Assembly: GCA_934503195.1 (NCBI GenBank)
Contig: CAKSVM010000088.1
Span: 1-12,516 of the forward strand
Direction of reading: 5' to 3'
Length of the DNA: 12,516 nt
Source of the DNA: an uncultured Eubacteriales bacterium
Lineage (GTDB): Bacteria; Bacillota; Clostridia; Oscillospirales; CAG-272
Shown here: piece after piece, positions 7,118 through 12,516 of the stretch
Layout: every line of letters starts with the position of its first letter
How positions within the stretch are numbered: the stretch's first letter is position 1
Notes under the pieces: generated by a model
Databases searched by the model: none
The model's input: the letters and a program-made list of their open reading frames with translations, nothing else
What the model was told of the DNA's origin: nothing
Position numbers and translations under genes: made by a program

Positions 7118-7972
7118 TTGAAAAAGGATTATCTCACCGAAATATCAAATTTCTTTCTCTTCTCTATGTTCACAAGCTCAAAAAAGTCAAAGCGTGAGGT
7201 TTGGCGCGTCCATAAGCATCCCGAAATAGAGATCGGTTACATAATCGAAGGCAGCGGAAAATACGTACTGGAAGAGCGCGAATACGCCGTCTGTGCCGGG
7301 GACTATTTTCTCGTCCGCCCTAACGAACAGCACTGCGTCCCGACGATCACCTCGCCCGAACTTAATTCCTTCAATATTTATATTTCGCCCTATTTTCTCT
7401 GGAACTTCTGCGTCAATTTCGTCCCGCCCGAAAAGCTCCGGATGCTGATCGACGGAAATCTCCCGATGACCCAGCGTTTTCACGCCGAGGGCGAGATCCG
7501 CGGGATCTTCGATCGGCTCCAGAAACTCCTCCCGTCCGGCGACGACGGCCGCTTTGAGGTCCGCCTCCTCCTCGCCCGCCTTGTCACTGAGATAACGAAA
7601 CCGATCCCCGCCGCGAACGAATCAGGAAAGCTCGCCTTCCGCGCCCATCTCGACGACATTCAGAACGTCATAAGCTTCATAAACGAAAATCTCGGCGAGG
7701 AGATAACTCTCGAAGACATGACCCGCGCGTCGAATATGTGCGGCACGTCGCTCTCAACCTCCTTCAAGGCCGTGACCGGAATGACGCCCTACCGCTACCT
7801 CGTCCTCCGACGCATCGAGACGGCGGTTGAGCTTCTGCGCGAGACGCCGCTTTCGGTCACAGAGATCGCGATGAGATGCGGATTCGGAAACAACGTCACC
7901 TTCAACCGCTCGTTCAAATCGGTCACCGGACTGACTCCGAGCGAATACCGCGGCCAGCGGAAGACAAAATGA
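7118..7972 (+). CDS. AraC-family transcriptional regulator with N-terminal cupin domain
   Basis: This 284-aa cytoplasmic regulator probably senses a sugar and controls the flanking operons. The N-terminal half has a cupin signature (HKHPEIEIGYIIEGSGKY, about 32-49, then AGDYFLVRPNEQH). The C-terminal 100 residues (about 178-278) hold two helix-turn-helix units: ITLEDMTRASNMCGTSLSTSFK, and the family-typical SVTEIAMRCGFGNNVTFNRSFKSVTGLTPSEYR. The frame opens at a TTG at 7079, but the TTG at 7118 lies 7 bases after a near-perfect AGGAGGA and is chosen. The next ATG (7166) has no such site. It is divergent from the uxuA operon and directly upstream of the alpha-galactosidase. The start of the gene is AT-rich and the rest GC-rich. 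Effector and DNA target are unproven. Confidence 0.9.
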   Translation: MKKDYLTEISNFFLFSMFTSSKKSKREVWRVHKHPEIEIGYIIEGSGKYVLEEREYAVCAGDYFLVRPNEQHCVPTITSPELNSFNIYISPYFLWNFCVNFVPPEKLRMLIDGNLPMTQRFHAEGEIRGIFDRLQKLLPSGDDGRFEVRLLLARLVTEITKPIPAANESGKLAFRAHLDDIQNVISFINENLGEEITLEDMTRASNMCGTSLSTSFKAVTGMTPYRYLVLRRIETAVELLRETPLSVTEIAMRCGFGNNVTFNRSFKSVTGLTPSEYRGQRKTK

Positions 7973-8028
7973 TTGCGGATTCTTGCAAAAACCGTGATTT
8001 ATAACCCCCAAACTTGCGAAAAATTGCA
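7973..8028 (+). promoter_or_regulatory. Putative AraC-type operator: TTGCG-N5-TTGCA in two copies
   Basis: TTGCG-N5-TTGCA occurs at 7973-7987 (spacer GATTC) and again at 8014-8028 (spacer AAAAA). Within each copy the 5-mers are 10 bp apart, one helical turn, as expected for the two helix-turn-helix units of one AraC-family monomer. The copies are 41 bp apart, about four turns, on the same face of the helix. The second ends 17 bp before the -35 of the alpha-galactosidase promoter. The first begins immediately after the regulator's stop codon. Sequence and spacing are seen directly; binding is inferred. Confidence 0.55.
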
Positions 8029-8045
8029 TTTTTTGTGTTTTCCTC

Positions 8046-8074
8046 TTGACCTTTACGTTTTTTTCTGATATAAT
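8046..8074 (+). promoter_or_regulatory. Near-consensus promoter of the alpha-galactosidase gene
   Basis: TTGACC (8046-8051) and TATAAT (8069-8074) are separated by exactly 17 bp, and TGA directly before the -10 makes it an extended -10. Transcription should begin near 8081. A ribosome site (GGAG, 8 bases before ATG 8108) follows. Confidence 0.85.
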
Positions 8075-8107
8075 ATTCTAAAAAATAGAACCAACGGAGA
8101 AAAATTC

Positions 8108-10351
8108 ATGCCAATCATCTTTGACAGCGAAAAACGAATCTTCAAGCTCGATACCCCCTCTTCGAGCTACGTCTTCCGGATAACGCCCGCCGGATATCTC
8201 ATCCACCTCTACTACGGCGCGTTCGTCCCGGATATCGACCTCGATTACCTCAGAAACGGACTTCACAACGCCTCCTTCAGCGCGAACGTCGCCGAGCCGG
8301 AGGAAAAGGGTCTCACCCTCGACACCGCGCACCTCGAATACCCGACGAACGGAATCAGCGACTTCCGCGTCTCCGCTCTCCAGATAAGAGGCGAAAACGG
8401 AAACGCCGCCACCGACATCCGCTATAAGTCGCACAGAATCTTCGCCGGAAAGCCGAGGCTTGAGGGCCTCCCCGCGACCTACGTGAACTCTGACGACGAG
8501 GCCGACACGCTCGAGGTCGTCTGCGAGGACAGCCTCACAAAGGCCGAAATCACGCTCGTCTACAGCGTCTTCACAAAGCTTGACGTCATCACCAGAAGCG
8601 TCCGCGCCGAGAATAAGGGCGAGGCGGCTTTCGATATCGAGCGGATCTTCTCGACCGCCGTCGATCTTGACGGCTACGACTTCGAAATGCTCCACCTCGA
8701 AGGACGCTGGGCAAAGGAACGCACGCTCGTGAAGCGTCACCTCGAACACGGACTTCAGGGCATCCAGTCGAAGCGCGGATCGTCGAGCCACAACAACAAT
8801 CCCTTCATCGCGCTCGCGCGCGACGGATACACCGAGGAATCGGGCGAGGTCTACGGCTTCTCGTTCGTCTACTCGGGCAACTTCAAGGCCGACGTCGAGG
8901 TCGACTGCATGGACTCGACCCGCGTCATAATGGGAATCAATCCCTCCGATTTCAAGTGGAGACTCGAACCCGGCGAAACCTTCACCTCCCCCGAGGCCGT
9001 CATGGTCTTCTCGGACGGCGGCGTCGGAAAGATGAGCCGCACCTTCCATAAGCTCTACAGATATAATCTCTGCCGCGGCGAGTGGAAGACCAGGAAGCGT
9101 CCGATCATCGTCAACAACTGGGAAGGAACCTACTTCAACTTCGATGACGACAAGCTCGTCGCGATCGCCAAGGACGCGGCCGATCTCGGAATCGAGATGC
9201 TCGTCATGGACGACGGCTGGTTCGGCGTCAGAAACAACGACGATTCGTCGCTCGGCGACTGGGTCGTCAACGAGTCGAAATTAAAGGGCGGAATTAAGAG
9301 TCTCGTCGACCGCGTAAACGCGCTCGGACTCAAATTCGGAATCTGGTTCGAGCCCGAAATGATCTCGCCGGACAGCGACCTCTACCGCGCGCATCCCGAC
9401 TGGTGCCTCCACGTCGACGGCCGCGAGAGATCGATCGGCAGAAGACAGTACGTCCTCGATATGTCGAGAAAGGATGTCCGCGACAATATCTTCGACCAGA
9501 TGCACGCCGTCCTCTCGTCCGCGAACATCGAATACGTCAAGTGGGACTTCAACCGCAACTTAACCGAGGTCGGAAGCGCGCTCCTGCCGCCCGAAAGACA
9601 GGGCGAGACCGCTCACCGCTATATGCTCGGCGTCTATGAGCTGCTCGAAAGACTCCTGACCGCCTTCCCGAAGCTTCTGCTCGAAGGCTGCTCGGGCGGC
9701 GGCGGACGCTTTGACGCCGGAATGCTCTACTACAGCCCGCAGATCTGGACGTCCGACGATACCGACGCGCTCGAAAGACTCGAAATCCAGTATGGCACGT
9801 CGGTCGTATATCCGCCGTCGTCGATGTCTGCGCACGTCTCGGCGTCGCCGAACCACCAGACCGGACGCGCGTCGTCCTTCAAGACGCGCGGAGACGTCGC
9901 AATGGCCGGAGCGTTCGGATATGAGCTCGACCTGACGAAGCTGACCGAAGAAGAGCGCGGACTTGTCAGAAAGCAGGTCGCCGACTACCATAAGTACTAC
10001 GACGTGATCCAGAACGGCGATTACTACCGCCTCATTAACCCGACCGAGGACGTGAAGAACATCACCTCTGCGGCGGCGTGGGAATCGGTCTCGGCCGATA
10101 AGCGCGAGGTTCTGTTCACCTACGTCGTGATGCGCACGCACGTCTGCGTCAGCCGTTTCGTGAGACTGAAAGGCCTCGATCCGGATCTCGTCTATATCGA
10201 CGAGGCGAGCGGAAGAAGATATTCCGGCGCGCTCCTTATGAACGCCGGCCTGAACCTGACGTCGAACTGGAAAGACGGCGAAAGCCGAGTATGGCACTTC
10301 ATAGCTGGCGGGGAGCCCCCGCGGGCAATCGTCAGGGATAGTCTGTGCTGA
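8108..10351 (+). CDS. Alpha-galactosidase, glycoside hydrolase family 36
   Basis: This enzyme removes terminal alpha-1,6-galactose from raffinose-type sugars or galactomannan fragments. At 747 aa it has the usual GH36 size and order: an N-terminal beta-sandwich (about 1-325), the TIM barrel (about 330-640) and a C-terminal beta domain. Motifs include MLVMDDGWFG (364-373), GIWFEPEM (411-418), YVKWDFNR with the nucleophile Asp480, CSGGGGRFD (528-536) and WTSDDTD with the acid/base Asp550. The 70-residue spacing between the catalytic Asp pair matches characterised GH36 enzymes. There is no signal peptide, so it acts in the cytoplasm. ATG 8108 follows GGAG by 8 bases. The last 14 residues (GGEPPRAIVRDSLC) lie beyond where the family normally ends and are encoded by a repeat also present at 12486-12516. 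The enzyme should still be active. It is called aga or melA-like in other genomes, but no symbol is assigned here. Confidence 0.94.
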   Translation: MPIIFDSEKRIFKLDTPSSSYVFRITPAGYLIHLYYGAFVPDIDLDYLRNGLHNASFSANVAEPEEKGLTLDTAHLEYPTNGISDFRVSALQIRGENGNAATDIRYKSHRIFAGKPRLEGLPATYVNSDDEADTLEVVCEDSLTKAEITLVYSVFTKLDVITRSVRAENKGEAAFDIERIFSTAVDLDGYDFEMLHLEGRWAKERTLVKRHLEHGLQGIQSKRGSSSHNNNPFIALARDGYTEESGEVYGFSFVYSGNFKADVEVDCMDSTRVIMGINPSDFKWRLEPGETFTSPEAVMVFSDGGVGKMSRTFHKLYRYNLCRGEWKTRKRPIIVNNWEGTYFNFDDDKLVAIAKDAADLGIEMLVMDDGWFGVRNNDDSSLGDWVVNESKLKGGIKSLVDRVNALGLKFGIWFEPEMISPDSDLYRAHPDWCLHVDGRERSIGRRQYVLDMSRKDVRDNIFDQMHAVLSSANIEYVKWDFNRNLTEVGSALLPPERQGETAHRYMLGVYELLERLLTAFPKLLLEGCSGGGGRFDAGMLYYSPQIWTSDDTDALERLEIQYGTSVVYPPSSMSAHVSASPNHQTGRASSFKTRGDVAMAGAFGYELDLTKLTEEERGLVRKQVADYHKYYDVIQNGDYYRLINPTEDVKNITSAAAWESVSADKREVLFTYVVMRTHVCVSRFVRLKGLDPDLVYIDEASGRRYSGALLMNAGLNLTSNWKDGESRVWHFIAGGEPPRAIVRDSLC
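10308..10338 (+). repeat. 31-bp repeat, copy 1, overlapping the 3' end of the GH36 gene
   Basis: It shares GCGGGGAGCCCCCGCGGGC exactly with 12486-12504, and 28 of 31 bases overall with 12486-12516. It contains a 6-bp stem (GCGGGG / CCCCGC) with a 3-base loop. It is read in frame by the alpha-galactosidase gene and supplies its extra C-terminal residues. Unlike copy 2 it has no flanking A/T run, so it is not itself a clear terminator. Confidence 0.8.
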
Positions 10352-10376
10352 GCTGATTCTCACGTTTCTGTCAGGA

Positions 10377-10534
10377 GGGGTTCGGAGTCACCTCTTCGAG
10401 GTTACTCCGAACCCCGTTCGGGCTTACCGCCCTCACCTAAAGTAACTTTCCGCGACGGTGGATGTTTGATGGGCACGAAACTGGCGGCGGCGCAGGAAGA
10501 AACAATGACGTCCGAGTGCAGGGTCGCACCCTGC
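10377..10534. other. Hairpin-rich noncoding segment downstream of GH36
   Basis: The 270-bp gap 10352-10622 has no convincing gene. It holds a strong hairpin at 10377-10415: 12-bp perfect arms (GGGGTTCGGAGT), a 1x1 mismatch, then ACCTC/GAGGT with loop TTC. Next come a small GGGC/GCCC stem (10420-10432), the odd palindrome AAAGTAACTTT near 10439-10449, and a 7-bp stem GCAGGGT with loop CGC at 10518-10534. The style (long stems, 3-base loops, no T-run) matches the chain at 1510-1673, though the sequences differ. This could be a dispersed palindromic element or a structured 3' UTR. Confidence 0.6.
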
Positions 10535-10552
10535 TGAACGCGCAATGAAATA

Positions 10553-10583
10553 TCCCCCTCCGGTTTTCCGAAGGGGGAATTTT
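10553..10583. terminator. Bidirectional intrinsic terminator between convergent genes
   Basis: The stem is TCCCCCTCCGG / CCGAAGGGGGA around a TTTT loop. On plus it has one C-A mismatch and is followed by ATTTTG. On minus the mismatch becomes a U-G wobble, giving a full 11-bp stem with loop AAAA, followed by TATTTC. It therefore fits the end of the plus-strand alpha-galactosidase transcript and the end of the minus-strand Na/Pi gene, whose stop is 40 bp away. Confidence 0.75.
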
Positions 10584-10622
10584 GTGTTCAGACTTTGGGT
10601 TTATGACAAGTTTACAATAAGT

Positions 10623-12395
10623 TCACGACAAGCTGTACTGAGCGGGTAACGCATACTCCCGCGCGTAGGAGTCAAACTCGGCTTTGAATCCCGCGTCGTC
10701 GTGACGCGCCGCGCGTAACGTCTCGTGAAGATTCAGATTGTGCTTCGCGGCGTCAATCACACACCCGGCGATGTTCGAACAGTGATCCGACGTCCGCTCA
10801 AGACCCGTCAGAAGATCCGATAACACAAACCCCGTCTCGATTCCGCACTTCCCTTCGCGCATTCTGAGGATGTGACGCGTCCGCATACTCTCCTTAAGCC
10901 CGTCAATCACCTGTTCGAGCGGCTCAACCTTCGCCGCGAGCATAACATCCTGATTCCGGAAACATTCGCGCGACATTTCAAGGATCTTCCGGATCGCCGA
11001 CGAAAGCACTTCAAGCTCGGCCGCGGCATCCTTCGAAAAACTCAGCCTCTTCGACCGCATCTCCTCGGCCGACTCGATTATGTCGACCGCGTGATCCGAA
11101 ATCCGCTCGAAATCTCCGATCGATTTTAACAGCGCGGTCGCTTCCTCGCTCTCCTCGATTCCGAGTCTGCGCGCGCTCAGTTTGACCAGATACGTGCCAA
11201 GAATGTCCTCGTAGTGATCGCACTTCTCCTCGTCCGCGCGGACACTCGCCGCAAGTTCCGGCGTGTAGGCGAAGACCGCGGTCAGCGAGTCGTCGAGAGA
11301 CTTTATCGCGTGATCCACCATCTCGCAGGCAATGTCGCGGCTCTGCTTAAGTGCCAGCGTCGGAGTCGCCAGAAGACGCTCGTCAAGCTCCGTGACAGTC
11401 TCAACCGCGTTCTTCTCCTTGCCCGGAACCATCCGGATCGCCAGCTTTTCAAGCAGCCCGCCCGCCGGAAGAAGCATCGCTGTGCAGAGAATGTTGAACG
11501 CCGAATGCGCGACCGCGATTGAGGATCTCGTCGCCGCCTCGTCTAAAATCGCCGGCGCGAAAACCACGCGCACGATACAGAATACCGTCAGAAGTGCCGC
11601 CACGCCGATGACGTTGAACATCAGATGCACAACCGCCGCGCGGTGCGCGTTCTTGTTCGTGCCGACCGATGAGATAAGCGCGGTGACCGTCGTTCCGATG
11701 TTTTGTCCCATGATGATCGGGATCGCCGCGGCCAGACTGACTGCCCCGGTCGCCGAAAGTGCCTGTAGAATTCCGACCGACGCCGAGCTTGACTGAATTA
11801 TTCCTGTAAGCACCGCGCCAACCAGAACGCCCAGAATCGGATTTCTGAACGCGAGGAAAAGCTCCGCGAACGCCGGAACCTCCGAAAGACCCGAAACCGC
11901 GCCGCTCATCGTCTCCATGCCGAACATAAGCGTCGCGAAACCGAGAAGAATCGTTCCTGTGTCCTTCCGTTTCCCATCCGCCGTGGGAAGCATATAAAGT
12001 ATGATTCCGATGAGCGCGAGAACCGGAGTGAACGACGACGGCTTGCAGAGTTTTAGGAAAATACTTCCGCCGTCAATTCCGCCGAGACTCAAAAGCCAAG
12101 CCGTGACCGTCGTTCCGACATTCGCGCCCATAATGACGTTTATCGCCTGACGAAGCGTCATCAGTCCGGAGTTTACAAAGCCGACAACCATGACGGTCGT
12201 CGCCGACGAACTCTGAATTATCGCGGTAACTCCGAGTCCGGTCAGGAAACCGAGAATCGGCCGATCGGTCATTTTTTCAAGTAAAGAGCGCAGCTTCGAA
12301 CCCGCGCGGCGTTCGAGAGCCTGTCCCATGAGGCTCATTCCGAAGAGGAAGAGCGAAAGCCCGCCAAAGGCAGTCAGAAGATCAAAGATATCCAT
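10623..12395 (-). CDS. Na+/phosphate cotransporter family protein with C-terminal PhoU-like domain
   Basis: This 590-aa inner-membrane protein of the NptA/YjbB type moves phosphate coupled to sodium. The membrane part (about 1-325) shows the family's inverted duplication: QSSSAT (61-66) and QSSSAS (201-206), each followed by a matching glycine-rich segment, GANVGTTVT (90-98) and GQNIGTTVT (230-238). The C-terminal cytoplasmic part (about 345-565) is helical and PhoU-like, with two related motifs, DFERISDHAVDI (428-439) and GLERTSDHCSNI (531-542). Length is typical for the fused form. ATG 12395 is used; its ribosome site (GGATGG or GTGGA) is weak. It has its own promoter and converges on the alpha-galactosidase gene, so it is probably unrelated to sugar use. 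Direction of phosphate movement cannot be told from sequence. Confidence 0.93.
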   Translation of the reverse strand: MDIFDLLTAFGGLSLFLFGMSLMGQALERRAGSKLRSLLEKMTDRPILGFLTGLGVTAIIQSSSATTVMVVGFVNSGLMTLRQAINVIMGANVGTTVTAWLLSLGGIDGGSIFLKLCKPSSFTPVLALIGIILYMLPTADGKRKDTGTILLGFATLMFGMETMSGAVSGLSEVPAFAELFLAFRNPILGVLVGAVLTGIIQSSSASVGILQALSATGAVSLAAAIPIIMGQNIGTTVTALISSVGTNKNAHRAAVVHLMFNVIGVAALLTVFCIVRVVFAPAILDEAATRSSIAVAHSAFNILCTAMLLPAGGLLEKLAIRMVPGKEKNAVETVTELDERLLATPTLALKQSRDIACEMVDHAIKSLDDSLTAVFAYTPELAASVRADEEKCDHYEDILGTYLVKLSARRLGIEESEEATALLKSIGDFERISDHAVDIIESAEEMRSKRLSFSKDAAAELEVLSSAIRKILEMSRECFRNQDVMLAAKVEPLEQVIDGLKESMRTRHILRMREGKCGIETGFVLSDLLTGLERTSDHCSNIAGCVIDAAKHNLNLHETLRAARHDDAGFKAEFDSYAREYALPAQYSLS

Positions 12396-12428
12396 TCCAC
12401 TACACCATCCTTATTATTGTCTGCAATA

Positions 12429-12434
12429 ATTATA
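12429..12434 (-). promoter_or_regulatory. Extended -10 promoter of the Na/Pi cotransporter gene
   Basis: On the minus strand TATAAT is preceded by TGG, forming a TGnTATAAT extended -10. No good -35 is seen at 16-18 bp, which is usual for this type. The start would lie near 12422, about 27 bases before the ATG at 12395. Confidence 0.6.
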
Positions 12435-12480
12435 CCAGATGAATGTAAGGCGACAGAGCAGTTAAGTGTAAAATCCAGGT

Positions 12481-12500
12481 AAAAAGCGGGGAGCCCCCGC
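12481..12500 (-). terminator. Intrinsic terminator of a minus-strand gene beyond the right edge
   Basis: On the minus strand a 6-bp all-GC stem (GCGGGG / CCCCGC, loop GCT) is followed by TTTTT. It should end a transcript entering from beyond the right edge and insulate the Na/Pi promoter. The stem belongs to copy 2 of the 31-bp repeat. Confidence 0.65.
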
Positions 12501-12516
12501 GGGCGAACGTCAGGGT
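12486..12516 (+). repeat. 31-bp repeat, copy 2, cut by the window edge
   Basis: It matches 10308-10338 at 28 of 31 bases in the same orientation. The first 19 bases are identical. The match runs to the last base of the window, so the full element may be longer. Confidence 0.75.

Noticed and set aside
8003..8045. Possible terminator after the AraC-family gene (T-rich run near 8029-8040)
   Set aside because: Only 3-4 bp stems can be drawn before the T-run. The TTGC words are better explained as direct repeats. Read-through into GH36 remains possible.
8078..9049. A 323-codon minus-strand frame inside the alpha-galactosidase gene
   Set aside because: It is antisense to a confident GH36 gene. 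Its Asp/Glu/Val/Arg-rich composition is typical of shadow frames in GC-rich genes.
10462..10548. A 28-codon ATG frame (begins MFDGHETGGG) in the gap after GH36
   Set aside because: The ribosome site is weak, the frame runs through a 7-bp hairpin and a hairpin-rich element, and no domain is recognisable. It is most likely a chance frame.

Overview
The window looks like a GC-rich chromosome segment of an uncultured low-GC-lineage Gram-positive bacterium, most likely a Clostridia-type Bacillota gut or rumen fermenter. The signs are two lipobox-bearing ABC solute-binding lipoproteins, strong Shine-Dalgarno sites of the AGGAGG type, perfect TATAAT promoters in short AT-rich gaps, and a Na/Pi cotransporter fused to PhoU. 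The phylum call is inference; no rRNA or marker gene is present.

Layout. (1) 3-1466 (+): a sugar-type ABC solute-binding lipoprotein whose first codon or two lie off the left edge. (2) 1467-1832: a convergent gap packed with a chain of hairpins (1510-1673), a C-rich stretch that is a G-quadruplex motif on the minus strand (1692-1732), and a good minus-strand intrinsic terminator (1774-1799). (3) A tight four-gene minus-strand operon, read right to left: mannonate dehydratase uxuA (6951-6004), a second solute-binding lipoprotein (5985-4504), a GH113-like TIM-barrel hydrolase (4498-3464) and a GH5-like clan-A hydrolase (3452-1833). (4) 6952-7117: a compact divergent promoter region. (5) 7118-7972 (+): an AraC-family regulator with a sugar-sensing cupin domain. 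(6) 7973-8107: two copies of a direct-repeat operator (TTGCG-N5-TTGCA) followed by a near-consensus promoter. (7) 8108-10351 (+): a GH36 alpha-galactosidase. (8) 10352-10622: hairpin-rich sequence ending in a bidirectional terminator. (9) 12395-10623 (-): a Na/Pi cotransporter with a PhoU-like tail, unrelated to the sugar genes, with its own extended -10 promoter. (10) A repeat at the right edge that doubles as a minus-strand terminator and matches the last codons of the GH36 gene.

How the genes work together (inference). The lipoproteins would capture oligosaccharides outside the cell. No permease or ATPase gene is present, so the rest of the transporter must be elsewhere. None of the three glycosidases has a signal peptide, so they should act in the cytoplasm. 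A mannanase-like GH113, a GH5-like enzyme and a GH36 alpha-galactosidase fit galactomannan-type oligosaccharides, while UxuA belongs to hexuronate catabolism. The set may therefore serve a substrate carrying both neutral hexoses and a uronic acid, or two substrates under one AraC regulator. The most noteworthy signals are the putative AraC operators, the symmetric divergent promoter, the hairpin chains with three-base loops, and the repeat that supplies the C-terminus of the alpha-galactosidase.
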